Assembly (NCBI GenBank): GCA_026826555.1 | Contig: JAKSZT010054335.1 | Location: 9,161,790 to 9,225,789 of the forward strand | Reading direction: 5' to 3' | Source of the DNA: Tolypeutes matacus | Taxonomy: Eukaryota > Chordata > Mammalia > Cingulata > Chlamyphoridae | DNA length: 64,000 nt | Shown: positions 23,398 to 34,097 of the stretch, piece by piece | Layout: each line of letters starts with the position of its first letter | How positions within the stretch are numbered: the first letter of the stretch is position 1 | Position numbers and translations under genes: made by a program | The notes under the pieces: model-generated | Told to the model about the DNA's origin: nothing | The model's input: the letters and a program-made list of their open reading frames with translations, nothing else | Databases searched by the model: none

Positions 23398-23700
23398 TGT
23401 GCTGAGATGGGCCGTCAAGAGTTCTCTCTTAGCCGCATGAAAGGCCTATTAGCAGATAAGTGGAGATGTTGAGCTGCACGTTGGAAAGAAAGGGTTGGTA
23501 TTCAGGAAGTGAGGTTGGGAAAGAGAGAGGTTAAAGCCTTGGGACTGTGTTGTGCTGTGCGTGAGAGACGCGCCCTCGGCATTCGGAGGTCACAGGAGGA
23601 GCCGAGGAGAAGCTAATGCAGGAGCAGCAGCCGCTGGGAGCAAAACGAGAGTGTGAGGGGAGCCCAGTGAAGACGGTCTGAGAAGGGGCGTGGTGGGTGG
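23398..23700 (+). repeat. Old mammal-wide interspersed repeat, second part
   Basis: After the SINE the sequence continues with 'ggcctattagcagataagtg', 'gagatgttgagctg' and 'gagcccagtgaagacggt'. In order, these follow the first part of the repeat at 22085-22844. The two parts are therefore one element interrupted by the SINE. The 3' limit is approximate. Confidence 0.55.
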
Positions 23701-24284
23701 CACCACGGCTGCAGGCAGCCAGGGGCGGTGAGGAGCCCAGAGCTGGCGGCATGGGGGACCGAGTGGAGTGATGACTGCAGGGCACTGAGCACACACATGC
23801 CCCACGCGTGGCGGCCCTACCTGAGGCTTCCTAGTCAGGGGTCTTCTTGGGTGAAGGTGGCTGGAGGGGGCTCTCCTTTAGTGGCGGGAAGCTGCTGCAG
23901 GTGTGTGGTCAGAGAGGAGCCCCCCGAAGGGAGGAGCCCGGGAAGGTTCCCCAAAGCCGCTGTGCACTGTGGCCCACAATGCGGATATTCTAGTCAGACC
24001 CCGACTGTCTGCACATCTGCACACCTGTCTAGTAGCTGAGTGCCTGTGTCTCTTTCTGGAAGGTTCTGAGCCCACTGAGATTTGGCGGAGCCTTCTGGGT
24101 TGTCCACAGGCAGCCGTGAGCCCCTCCGCTCTCTACCCTGCTTAGTGGTGGCGCCGTCACCTTCTGGGCTGGCCAAGCCCTTCTTTCCCGACCTAGGCTG
24201 CAGCCTCAGATCTTTCTCAAGAGGGGTCTCAGGAAGCCCCTCCCACCGATCACAGCGGCAAGCGGGGCCAGGTGGCCTGGCTCA

Positions 24285-24400
24285 CGCCCCGGTTCTGCCG
24301 TTTGTCACCCCAGCAGCCCTGGGCGATTTGCTTAACCTTCCAGTGTCTCATTTTCCCCATGTGAAAAACAGGGTGATGAGAGAACCCCCTCCCAGGGCTG
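24285..24400 (+). repeat. MIR SINE fragment
   Basis: The order 'ggttctgccgtttgtcacc', 'ctgggcgatttgcttaacct' and 'cagtgtctcattttccccat' fits the sense MIR. Confidence 0.65.
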
Positions 24401-24969
24401 CGGTCGGGAGTGCTCAGAGCGCAGCGGGCACTCCGCGGACGCCGGCGGCTGTCTGTCTGGGATCAGATCTCTCAGAGGCCTTATTTCCTTCCTGGACATT
24501 GAACAGGGAGATTGTGGAGGCTCAGTGCCACCTGTGCAGCTTAGGTCGCCGCTGGATTTAACCTCCAGTGGGAGGGGGTGGCAGGAGGGCTCCTCGCGTT
24601 CCCCCCGAAGGCTGTGTCCTCTCGCTCGCCCCACGGGAGAGGCTGACCGACTGGCTCTCTCAGAGCCGGGCCGGCCTTCGCATCCGCGGTTTCCTGGCGG
24701 GAAAGGCCTTTGCGGTGAGCGGCTTGCCCTGCTCAGCCTCGGCTGTCCACGGCAGGCCCAGCCTGGGTGACCGTCCCCGAGCCTTCGAGGGCGGTGGACA
24801 GCCGCTAGCCCCCACCTCCAGGTGGCCATTCAGAGGCACTGACCCTTCAGCAAGGTCCGGGAGGCGGGCGCTGCGTCGGCTGGCCTCATGCCCTGCGCCA
24901 GTGCAGAGACGGAAGGAAGCCACGGGGCTGCTTCGGGTCGGCATGTCCCTGGCTGTGCCGGTCCCATCG

Positions 24970-25115
24970 TTTCTACCTGGGCCTTGTTGGGTAAGTTCCT
25001 TAACTTCCTCTAGACTCTGATGCTTCCAAGGCAAAACGGGCCCCGCGGCACTCTTCCCTGTATGCTCTGTTTCTGCGCTGGCTGGGACAATGCTTGTCAG
25101 TGCTCGGGAAGTGAG
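24970..25115 (+). repeat. MIR SINE fragment
   Basis: The run 'gttgggtaagttccttaact' followed by 'cctctagactctgatgcttc' and, further on, 'gctgggacaatgcttgtcag' follows the 3' half of MIR in sense orientation. Confidence 0.55.
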
Positions 25116-25214
25116 TGTTAGTTGGCTGGTGGCAAGTGATGGGGTGGTGCTGGGCAGCCCCCCAGTCCTCTCCCAGGCGCACGCCCTTTCCCTGTACATC
25201 CTTCCCCCACACCA

Positions 25215-25360
25215 GCATGCCAGGGGCTAAGCTGCTAAGTGGCTCTGTCCCAAGGCATCTGCCCTTTAGTATTGAAAAGAGTCACCTAGGAAGCTTGTTT
25301 GAAGTGCGGGTTCTTGGGCCCCAAACCCCAGGACTGATTCACTTGGTCTTAGGAGGGCTG
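25215..25360 (+). repeat. MER5-type DNA transposon remnant (hAT-Charlie MITE)
   Basis: The segment 'gtcacctaggaagcttgttt', 'gaagtgcgggttcttgggcc' and 'ccaaaccccaggactgattc' follows the order of the non-autonomous MER5A element. The ends are decayed. It has no coding capacity. Confidence 0.55.
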
Positions 25361-27120
25361 AGGAGCAGGCTTTGCTGCAGAACTCTCCCTGTGACTGTGC
25401 TGGGGAGCCGAGGGCCTTGAAGGGGCTGCTGCCTTCTCATGCTCCGCTTCGTGAAATGCCCATCCAATCCTACCAGGACTTGGAAACGGAGCCCCAGAGG
25501 GCACCCTCAGCTCTCCCGTGCTCCTTGCCTTTTCTCCTTCCCTCTGTCCCTGCCCCCGTCCAGCTCCTGGCTGGTCCAGCGCTTTTTGGTGATTCCAGAC
25601 CTGCCTGCCTGATGCCCCCCCGGACGGCCCCCCACCAGCATGTTTGTTGTCCACCCCCAGCCACGAGGATCTAAGGACCTTCTTACCCCCTCCTCGCTCC
25701 CCCACACCCAAATAGGGCCTGTTCTCCCCATGCTGCCCCAGTGTGCCTGGGTCAGTCCAGCGGCCTCAATACTTCACTTGCTTCCACCTCCAGGGCCTCG
25801 GCCTCTCCCATGCCACCGCCCTCCGTGCAGCTGACAAGGCCAGCCGCCCCTCACCCAGGAGGCTTTGCCTCCAGATTCTGTGCCTCTGAGCGTGGAGATG
25901 GGGGCCTGGGGTGCAGACCCCGGCCTGGGGGCCTCTCCCTGTTGCTGGCCCCTCTTCCTTGGTCCTCCTTAGTGACTGAGAGAAACCAGCAGGACGCTTT
26001 GGCACCTCATTCAGTTCTCGCAAACTCTTTTGCCTCCTAATTCTCAGGCCAAAGGATTTTGCCTCGTTTTGAGGCGAGTTGGGAGATTTGGTCTATCTCA
26101 CAGAGATTTCCAAAGATGTTTTTAAAAGTAAAGAATAGGTTTTCTCTTCAGGGCAGCTCAATTCACGCGTTGTTGACACTGGACATGGAATTGGAGGAGA
26201 TTTTTGTTTGCTGGGTCTTAAACATGCCCAGGGCAGGCAGGAGGGGTTCCTGCCGGGTGAGTGGGCTGCAGATTCAAACCCCGACTTCAGAAGCCACGGC
26301 TGGCCTCCGACTCAGAAGAGACCTACCCGACAGCCTTCGTTTCTGGGTTTCAGAAAGACACGGAGGGCCGGTGCCAGCTTAGCGTGGTGCGTACGATTCA
26401 TTTCCTGACGTAGGGAAGCCTCTTTTTCGAATGGAAATTGATGTGGAGCCTAAGAACAGAGCTTCTCAGGTTGAGCAAGCTTCGTGTGTAGGGGGAGTGG
26501 TCCCCAGCCCTTCTGGCACCCAGAATCCTGAAACAGTCTCTCCTCAGAATCCCAGGGCTCCAGTCTGAAAGACACTGAACCTTGATTCCGACCTTTTTGC
26601 TCCACAGATGTGTTGCCGAGGCGGGGGATGGCCTGCGTCTCAGCTGTCCCACCCGCCGTGCGGCCTGCGGGCTGGCTTGGCCGTGGCTTCGCCCTCGTCT
26701 GCTCTCCTGGGCTTTGGGTCAAGTCGTGTTCTGGGAGGGACAGGGCCCCCAAGCGGAGCAGCTGGAGCCTGGTGGGTGGGGAGAAGAAAGGGAGCGGACA
26801 GAGGAAGGGGCGGGGGTGACGCTTAGTTGGAATCCTGCCTTTCTTCTGCCTTCACAGCCCCCTCCAGGAGCCTGGCGGCTGAGATCTAAGATAGAGCGTA
26901 CTTAGCTGCCAGCCTCTTAGCAGCTGAGGGACGCTCCTCTATTTTCTCATCTTCTTAATTTCACAGCAAACAAGGGGCCACTGACTGTGGTTTTCAGAGC
27001 CTCGGTGTTCTCAGGGGAGGCCCCAACTCCGGAAATGGGAGCCTTGGCCTCCCCCTGCTCCTCCTCCCTTCCCTGCCTCAGGTCCAGGCAGCTGGGGAGA
27101 GAATGGTGGGCCTAGGGTAT

Positions 27121-27423
27121 GTGTGTGCATGTGCATGTATGAACACAGGCGTGAGCGTCATGTGTGTGGATGTGTGTGTGCACGCACACACATATGCATG
27201 AGTGTGCATACCTGTGCATGAGTTAGTGTGTGCATGTACGCACGACTGTGCATGAGTGTGCACACTTAGGCACAATTCTGTCCACATGTGCGTGTGTGCG
27301 CACACATGCATCGGTGTTGCTTGTGTGCACGAATATTTGGGCATGAATGTGTGAATGCATATGTGCATGCGTGACATACGCATGAGTGTATGTGCGTGTG
27401 CGTGACTGTGTTGTGGGAGTGTG
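27121..27423. repeat. TG/CA-rich alternating tract
   Basis: About 300 bases of imperfect 'tgtgcatg' and 'gtgtgtgcac' units. Histidine/threonine-rich open frames on the minus strand (a His-Thr-His pattern) arise from the repeat. Potential Z-DNA-forming sequence. Confidence 0.8.
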
Positions 27424-28139
27424 TGGAGGAAGATGAGGTGCATGTGCAATCTGGCCAGTGCCGGTGGCACCTCCTGCATGCACCTTTCCTGGGGAAGGGA
27501 TACAAGTACAAGGCAGGGAGGAAGAAGCCTTGTCCACAAATCCCAGACTGGGAGGGCCAAGGGAAAAACCAGTGTCCTTCCTTCCCACTTCAGGTGAGCT
27601 GGAACACCACCTGTCCCTGCGTGCACACGAGCACTTGGCAAAGCTGACCCCACCATGGCAGGATGCTGCAGTCTGCTAACGAGTTAGCCTCATGCCACCA
27701 AACACCAGCCTACCCCCCTAGAGGAACCGGCTGAGATGGTGTGTGCTTGTCTGAGAGAAGGGCTCTGAACCTTGGCCCCCCACCCGGCTTTGTGCTGCAA
27801 ATAGGGGAAGCTTGACTGGCTCTTCAGTGTTTGCGGAGACCGTGGTGGAGGGGACAAGTGGGAGGGAGCACTGTGCCGCCACTTGGGTGCTGTTCGCTGC
27901 AGATGCCCTCCCTTCTCTTTCCGTGTGCGTCTGCGGGCGCCTCTAGGAGGGAACAGAGCAGAGGACACCAGGATGATGCAGAAGACCCAGTGGGGAGAAA
28001 AGATTTGATCTTCTGTGGGAATTTGTTTTTTGTCTCATCCCTTTTCGATTTGTGGTGTATGTTTTGTGTCTCTATTAGCACGTGCACATATAGCCTATAC
28101 ATAACTGTGTCTTGTGTAGTGTGTGCATTATAACGTGTC
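27424..28139. other. Unassigned sequence
   Basis: No exon or named repeat is seen between the TG-rich tract and the nested LTRs. Short open frames lack recognisable motifs. Confidence 0.4.
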
Positions 28140-28306
28140 TGTCTCAGTTTGCTAGAGCCACTATGAGAGATGCCACACAGGGGCTTGGTTGGAACAACAC
28201 GGTTTTACTGTCTCCTGGCTTTAGAGGCTACAAGTCCAGTAACAACGTATTAGCAGAGCTTGCTTCTCCCGGAGTCTGAACCTTTCGGTAATCCTCCATC
28301 CTATGG
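28140..28306 (-). mobile_element. MLT1-type MaLR LTR (antisense), outer part 1
   Basis: The start 'cagtttgctagagccactat', followed by 'gcttggttggaacaacac' and 'tttagaggctacaagtcc', is the reverse-complement opening of an MLT1-like MaLR LTR. The element stops abruptly at 28306, where a second LTR of the same kind begins. It seems to resume at about 28666. Confidence 0.5.
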
Positions 28307-28665
28307 TGCTTTAGTTTTCCGTCTGCTAGGACAAATGCCATGCAACAGGTTGGCTTAAAAGAGGAATTTATGGGCTCACAGTTTCGGAGCCTGGAAGGCT
28401 GGCTTCCTCCCGGGGTGGACATCTCCTGGCTGGGCAGTGACAGAGAGCCCATGGCTTTTCTGTTCCATGGTTGTGCACGTGGCAGCATCTTTTCCTGGGC
28501 TCCGTTGACTTCCGGGTTCTGACTGCTCTCCTTATAAAAAGGCCTGCCCTCTTTCAGTTTGGTCACCTTAACTAATAACATCCTCAGAGGACCTACTTAC
28601 AAGCGGATTCACACTCCAAGGACCAGGGGCTGGGGCTGAACGTGACTGTGGGGGCAGGGCTCCAT
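28307..28665 (-). mobile_element. MaLR-like LTR (antisense), inner nested copy
   Basis: A second LTR opening ('gctttagttttccgtctgct', 'ggcttaaaagaggaatttat', 'ctcacagtttcggagcctgg') starts at 28307. It runs through 'ccttataaaaaggcctgccc' and ends with 'gaccaggggctggggctgaa' and 'ccatccccaac'. The same kind of ending occurs again at 28915, so this copy appears to be inserted inside an older relative. Non-coding. Confidence 0.5.
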
Positions 28666-28918
28666 CCCCAACGTCTCCTGCGTCCGCTCCTCTGGCATCC
28701 ACTGGGTGACTGCCTCTGAATTCCTTCTCTGGCCAGGACTCTGCTCACAGGGATGGGGCCTGCCCTGATTCAGTCTGGCCTCACCCCAGTAGGCTCTTTG
28801 AAGGTCTTCACAAATGAGTCTGCACCCTAGCTGATAACGAGATCCCCGCCTCCAAGACCAGGGGCTGGGGCTTGAACCTGCCTTTTGTGGGGGACATGAT
28901 TCAGTCCCCAACAGTTTC
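28666..28918 (-). mobile_element. MLT1-type MaLR LTR (antisense), outer part 2
   Basis: The segment has 'ccactgggtgactgcctctg', 'ggctctttgaaggtcttcac', 'gaccaggggctggggcttga' and 'gggacatgattcagtcccca'. This is the terminal part of an MLT1-like LTR on the minus strand and completes the copy begun at 28140. Confidence 0.5.
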
Positions 28919-29499
28919 TCTATATATTTTACAAATAAACAAATATTGGTGGTGAGCACTCACAGACTTTTTAACTATTATAGAATGAAGTGCTGGACAG
29001 CTGTGTTTTCTTGCCCAATTAGGGTATCTACCTGCAACTTGGAGAAAGACCTAAGACAGGTGGGCAGCCTTTACTCTTTGTACATGGACTTTCCTGGATA
29101 TGCTAAGAAACTAGCTCAGGTTAGGGTTTCAACAGATTTCAACAGAACAGGAAAGAAAAACAAGGTTCATAGAATGAAAAATCCTACCCCCCCCTCCAGT
29201 TCTCCAGCAAATCCAAGAAGCTGGGAAAAGCCAGCTGGGAGACTTAGCCTTCTCTGCGTGCTCTCTCCTCACCGCCATTTCCTCTGGTAGCAGTCCTTGC
29301 TGGTGGCATTTCTCTAGGCACCGTGGGAGCAACGGGGAGGGATGCGGGGGGTCCCGATGGCTGTGGAGGTGGTAAGGTGCAAGCTGGGTCCACAGAGGCT
29401 GCAGGGGAGGCGCAAAGGAGTGGTCAGAGGGCTGCCCACCCTTTTCTGAGACTGGTTTTGAAGCCTTATCAGATGAAGATTTTTCACCCTCACTGGGAT
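28919..29499. other. Unassigned sequence
   Basis: Nothing that I can name is seen. Short open frames have no known motif. Confidence 0.4.
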
Positions 29500-29695
29500 A
29501 CCATTTACTGAGAATTTACTGTGTGCTCTGTTGTGTGTTAAAGGTTTAGCACAGTCTCTTTTATTTCTTGCAATGATGTTCTGAGGCAGATTTGTTTGAG
29601 TTATGACACAGCAGGGATACAGGGAAGCTGAAGCACCCACCCAAGGCCGCAGAGCTAATCCATGACTGGATTCCAGCCAGTTCTGTCTTCCTCCA
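29500..29695 (-). repeat. MIR-type SINE (antisense)
   Basis: The order 'tttactgagaatttactgtg', 'ttgcaatgatgttctgaggc', 'gggaagctgaagcacccac' and 'ccaaggccgcagagctaat' matches the reverse complement of a near full-length MIR. It is old and non-coding. Confidence 0.6.
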
Positions 29696-30924
29696 CAGGG
29701 GCCACTGGTACCTTCTGCTGGCTGTGGGAACTGTCAGTGCTATCCTAGTAGAAGAGCTGATTCAAAAGGCCAGATTCAAATAAGGAAAAAGTGCCAAGTG
29801 GAAAGGTGAGTAGAAACACTGACTTTCTCCTGAAGGTACATCTAGAGCTGGTAGATAGGTAGAGGTCATCAAAAGGCAGAAGAACTTTCTAACCACTGGG
29901 CGGCCTGCTAGTGGATGGGTTTAATGAGTAGTGATGGTTTGTTTTACTGTATTTTGATTTGGGGTCAGCTGCCCTTACCTGAGCTTGTCTCTGGAATGAA
30001 TTTGCCATTTTGACTTCTTCAGATTCCTTACGCCTTCTATTCCCCAACCAGGTGATGATGGTGTCTTATTCATTTCTGCATCTTCAGAATCCCACCCCAG
30101 TACAAGGAACTTCAAAGGCTTGAGGGAATGAATGATAATCCCAGGAGATTTCCCTGGGGACCAGTTCCTTCTTCTAAATTGGGGCATGCCCTGAGGGTAG
30201 AAAAATGGCCCTAGTGTCTGTCCTGGCCTGGGTTGGAGGAAAGAGGGCCAGCACCCAGGGTTAAGGAATGCTCTGCAGCCCGTGTTCCCAGCTGACCCCT
30301 TGAGCTGGGAATCCGGGCATACAGATGTGGTCTGTAAGAAGAGCTTCCAGACTCTCTTGAAGCTGTCTTTGATGGACCTTTGTTTCCTGGTTAGTGCTTG
30401 GTCCCCACTTCCATTAAATTGTGGGTCATCCTTGGCAAGTGGCCTGGGCTGTGAGCGAGGCACTGATGAGGTGGGAGCCAGCCTGGCTTCCCCAGCTCGT
30501 TACCATCCTGGACGAGTCCCCTTCTGAGGAGCTGAGCTTGTTGGCAGGAAACTCAATTGCCGTATAGATGCCGTGTGCAGCTCCCAAAGATCAAATACTT
30601 TAATAATCAGGCTTCTCTGCTTCTGTTCTCCTGAAAACTGGCTCTTCTGAGGTGAAATATCTGACTGTCCACCGATGGCCACTACTTCTGTGTGTTTGTG
30701 GGATGTCAAAGATGTTTGTACCATTGTGTATTCAATTAGAAGACACAAAAGATAAACCAGATCACTGTGTCATTTATGCCCAGATCCTGGTGAAGGAAAC
30801 TATTTGGGAATGTTTAGAGGGATTGTGTGTGTGTCTTGGTCTTTCCATCCAGGACAAAAATGCAGTCTCCCTCTGTACTTTTCTCCTAGAAGCATGCATT
30901 TGAACCAGGACTGGTTTCTGCTTC
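29696..30924. other. Unassigned sequence
   Basis: No gene or repeat is recognisable. A frame of 162 codons on the minus strand (29975-30463) has no known domain and no supporting splice signals that I can see. Confidence 0.4.
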
Positions 30925-31520
30925 TGACCAAGATACAGTAAGAGAGACCAGATTCACCTTCTCTCCTGAAACAGCTAAAATCTGGCCAAGGGGAGTGGGT
31001 GTAGCTCAGTGGTTGAGTGCCTGCCTCCTACGAGGTCCCAGTTTTAATCCCCAGTTCCTCCTAAAAAAGTCTGGTCAAAATATGTGAAACAAGACACTGG
31101 ACCTGAGGAAAGGAAAAACAGTCATCTCTGAGAGGAAACAAATGAGGTAAGCCATAAAATTGTCCCAGTTTGCTTCCTTAAGAGAGTTTCCAGGTCAAGA
31201 CACAGGGCCTCCTGAGGTGAGAAGATGGAGTTCAATGTCCTGGGAGAACAAGATGGCTAGAGTGGTAGGCAGAGCACCAGAGAGAGAGAACTTTGGAGGT
31301 CTCAGAGGACCTCTCTCATGTATTAAGCAGATGTGAGTGAGGAATCTACACAAGTCCAGGGAAAGAACCACAAAAAGGGATTCGAGTGAATGCTGCCGGC
31401 TGCTCACATAGGGCTGGGGATGATGCCTTTTCCCCCAGCCAGGCTGGAGCTTTCTATTCTACTCAGCATTGGGTAGGTCACTCAGAAGGGTTTGCCATGG
31501 ACTGCATGAAAATCAGTAGC
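30925..31520 (+). mobile_element. L1-like 5' region, interrupted by a SINE
   Basis: The segments 'acagtaagagagaccagatt', 'gaaaaacagtcatctctgag', 'aggaaacaaatgaggtaagc', 'gtgagtgaggaatctacaca' and 'gccaggctggagctttctat' resemble the 5'UTR of old mammalian L1 elements. A DAS SINE at 30990-31069 interrupts it. The following sequence jumps to the end of ORF2. Identification is from memory of the consensus. Confidence 0.4.
30990..31069 (+). mobile_element. DAS-type tRNA-derived SINE
   Basis: A short DAS SINE: 'gggagtgggtgtagctcagt', box A-like and a degenerate box B-like 'agttttaatcc', then 'cctcctaaaaaa'. The flanking nine-base 'tctggccaa' (30981-30989) and 'tctggtcaa' (31070-31078) match at eight of nine positions, so this is a target-site duplication. 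It lies within the L1-like segment. Confidence 0.85.
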
Positions 31521-31534
31521 TTCCTCTCTTTGAA

Positions 31535-32344
31535 AGATACTGTTAGGAGAATGAAAAGACCAGCCATGGACTGGGAGAAAATGTTTGCAAAGCATATACT
31601 TAATGAAGGGCTTGTCTTCAGAATAGTTAAAGAACCCTCAAACTCAATATTAAGAAAACAAACAACCCCATTGAAAAGTGAGGAAAAGATTTTAACAGAC
31701 AATTAACTCAGGAAGATGCTTGACATCATTAGTCATGTGGGCAATGCAAATAAAAACCAAAATGAGGAACTGCTACACTCCTTCATGAATGGCTAAAATT
31801 ATAAAGACTGACCATACCAAGTGTTGGCAAAGATGTGGAAGAACTGGCAATCTTATACATCGATGGTGGAAATGTAGAATGGTACAACCACTTTGGAAAA
31901 CAGTTCCTTAGACAACTAAACATGTATTTACCATACGATCTAGCCTTTCCACTCCTATTTGTACAGCCAAAGACCCCTGAATATTCATAGCAGCTTTATT
32001 TGAAACAGCCAAACACTAGGAAAATCAAATGGCCATGAACAGAGGAATGGGTGAACCAACTGCGGTATATTTATATGTTAGAATACTGCTGAGCTATTTT
32101 GAAAAAGGAATAAGTTGTCCATACGAGCAAAAACATGGATGAATCATAACACCATTATGTTGAGAGAAGTCAATTAAAAAATAGTACATACTATGTGATT
32201 CCATTTACAGGAGATTCTGGAAAATGCAAACTAATCTATAGCTATTGAAGGCAGATAAGGGGTTGCCTGGGGACACCGGGAAAGGGTAGAAGAGAGGAAC
32301 ATATTCATGAGCTTTATTGTGTTGATGGTTTCATGGATATATAT
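31535..32344 (+). mobile_element. L1 LINE end of ORF2 and 3'UTR
   Basis: The order is 'aggagaatgaaaagaccagc', 'gactgggagaaaatgtttgc', 'agtgttggcaaagatgtgga', 'gcagctttatttgaaacagc' and 'gtgattccatttacaggaga', followed by 'ggggttgcctgggg'. This is the C-terminal ORF2 and start of the 3'UTR of an L1 in sense orientation. The frame contains many stops. An MLT1-type LTR interrupts it at 32345. Confidence 0.85.
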
Positions 32345-32814
32345 TGTATTAGTTTTCATTGCTGCTGTAATGAATTACCAAAAACTTAGTGGCTTAAAAC
32401 AACACAAATATTTTCTTACATCTCTGGATGTCAGAAGTCCAAGATGAATTGTATTAATTGAGGCTCAAGATGTTGGCAGCTGGCTCCTTCTGGAGGTGAA
32501 AGGGGACAATCCATCTCCTTGCCTCTTCTGTCTTCTAGAGGCTGTCCTCGTTCCTTGGCCAAGGGTTGGAGTTGATGTTAGAGTTGATGTGATCCCAGCA
32601 GCAGAGGTTGGAGCGAAGCATTTATTTGCCCTCCTGCTTCTCTCGTAAGGACCTGGGTGACGACACCGGGGCCACTGGATAGTCCTGGGCCAGCTCCATC
32701 TCCAGATGCTGGACTCCATCACATCGTGAGGTCTCTTTTACCAGGTAAGGGGATAGAACCATGTGCAGGGGATTAGGGCATGGACATCTTTGCAGGGCTG
32801 TTATTCAGCCTACA
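32345..32814 (-). mobile_element. MLT1-type MaLR LTR (antisense) inserted in the L1 3'UTR
   Basis: The stretch begins 'tgtattagttttcattgctg' with 'aatgaattaccaaaaactta' and 'gtggcttaaaacaacacaaa', and ends 'ctgttattcagcctaca'. This is an MLT1-like LTR in reverse, with terminal TG and CA. The L1 3'UTR continues on both sides, so the LTR must be the younger of the two. The 5-bp flanks are not a clear duplication, perhaps because of decay. Confidence 0.75.
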
Positions 32815-32907
32815 TTTGTCAAAAATTCTCACATTATATGCTTTAAATATGTGTGGTTTATTGTATATCAACAATATATTAATAAAGCTGCTTTTTAAAA
32901 AAAAAAA
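32815..32907 (+). mobile_element. L1 3'UTR end resumed after the LTR insertion, with poly-A
   Basis: The segment 'caaaaattctcacattatat', 'gtggtttattgtatatcaac' and 'aatatattaataaagctg' followed by poly-A is the terminal part of the L1 3'UTR begun before the LTR at 32345. Confidence 0.8.
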
Positions 32908-33787
32908 CAAACTAAGCCTAATAAATTACTTTGCTCACACATACACACACAGACACACACGTACAAGAAAGCAGTGGGGTTCTACCTGTCATGTTCAGTC
33001 AGCTTGCCAAAGGTTTTTGTCCCCTCCCTCCCCCAGTCATTGCTGAGATGAATGAGGATTGTTCCAGAAAATTCAGCCTTCTCTTGGGAAATGTGCCACA
33101 GCTTGTGGGGAATGACAGTTGAGGTCTGGCTTAGTTGGCATCATTAGGGCACCCAGAGGATTCAGATGTGTGGCACATGTTTTTCAGCTGATGAAATGAC
33201 GGTTGAGTGAAACAGGCACGTCTTGAGAATAACCAGAGCAGGTAGATGGCACACCAGCCCATAAAGATTTCACTCCAGTTGACTTTTCTGGTCTTATTTC
33301 CTGCTTCCCATTGGCCACCACCTACATGACACTGGATTTAAAGGTGTTAAATGAATTACTCCTGGATGAGGAAGGAAAGACCAAGGACTCACTGCCTCAG
33401 CCTTCTGCCAAGCCTTCTGCCAAGCCTTGTGCCAAGCCTTGTGCCCTTCCTTCCACCATGACCATGAGGAGTTAGGCGCTGACCAGCTGTGAGGATGGTG
33501 GTGAGCCTTGGGTCGCTGCTGGGAGAGGCTGCCTCCTCAGGTGGCCTGGGGACCTTGGAGATACCTCTGCTTCACTGCTCCACTCAGCCAACTCGAATCC
33601 TGGATAAGAGATTCTGGTTCTTCTACCAGAATGCTCATGTCTGCATTTAGCAGAGATTTAAACATTGTTCTTTTTTTTTCTATTTTATCATTTTCAATTG
33701 TCATAGGGCAAATTGTGAACCACACTTGCACGTCTAAATGTCTACTCACTGAGAAGCCAGTGATGTCAGTGTAGCAACTGAAGCTGT
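32908..33787. other. Unassigned sequence with a short CA run and a short tandem repeat
   Basis: A (CA)n-rich run lies near 32937-32962. Four copies of an 11-12 bp unit of the type 'ctgccaagcctt' lie near 33403-33440. No gene is recognisable. Confidence 0.5.
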
Positions 33788-34097
33788 CAAGTCAACACTG
33801 ATGCTGCCACATGCTCCCAAGTCAACACGCTGCCAAGTCAACACTGTAGATGACGCCACACGCTGCCAAGTNNNNNNNNNNCAAGTCGACACTGATGACG
33901 TCACATGCTGCCAAGTCAACACTGATGACACCACACGCTGCCAAGTCAACAATGATGAGGCCACATGCTGCCAAGTCAACACTGAAGATGATGCCACATG
34001 CTACCAAGTCAACACTGAAGATGATGCCACATGCTGCCAAGTCAACACTGAAGATGATGCCACATGCTGCCAAGTCAACACTGATGAGGCCACATGC
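33788..34097. repeat. 30/33-bp minisatellite with a 10-N gap
   Basis: About ten units start with 'caagtcaaca' at 33788, 33818, 33834, 33867, 33882, 33912, 33942, 33972, 34005, 34038 and 34071. Most are 30 or 33 bp long; the 33-bp form adds GAAGAT-type sequence. One unit is only 16 bp. Ten N at 33872-33881 leave the size unknown. From 33882 on, all lengths are multiples of three, so both strands stay open and give repeats such as QVNTEDDATCC. This is a tandem-repeat artefact and not a gene. The unit at 33882 contains TGACGTCA (33896-33903), a perfect CRE palindrome. Confidence 0.9.

Larger units (their letters stand above)
23701..27120. other. Unassigned, partly GC-rich sequence with small repeat fragments
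   Basis: No cellular gene is recognisable. MIR fragments near 24.3 and 25.0 kb and a MER5-like fragment near 25.2 kb are entered separately. CpG is moderately frequent around 24.4-24.9 kb but does not reach the density of the island at 16.6 kb. Confidence 0.4.

Noticed and set aside
27078..27656. A 192-codon His/Thr-rich frame on the minus strand
   Set aside because: The His-Thr pattern is produced by the TG/CA tract. No conserved domain is seen.
32345..32814. A retained intact LTR with a clean target duplication
   Set aside because: The terminal TG/CA are present, but the bases on the two sides do not match convincingly, so no duplication is claimed.
33788..34097. A regularly spaced array resembling a CRISPR
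   Set aside because: The units are contiguous with no unique spacers, vary between 16 and 33 bp, and lie in a mammalian genome. It is a minisatellite.
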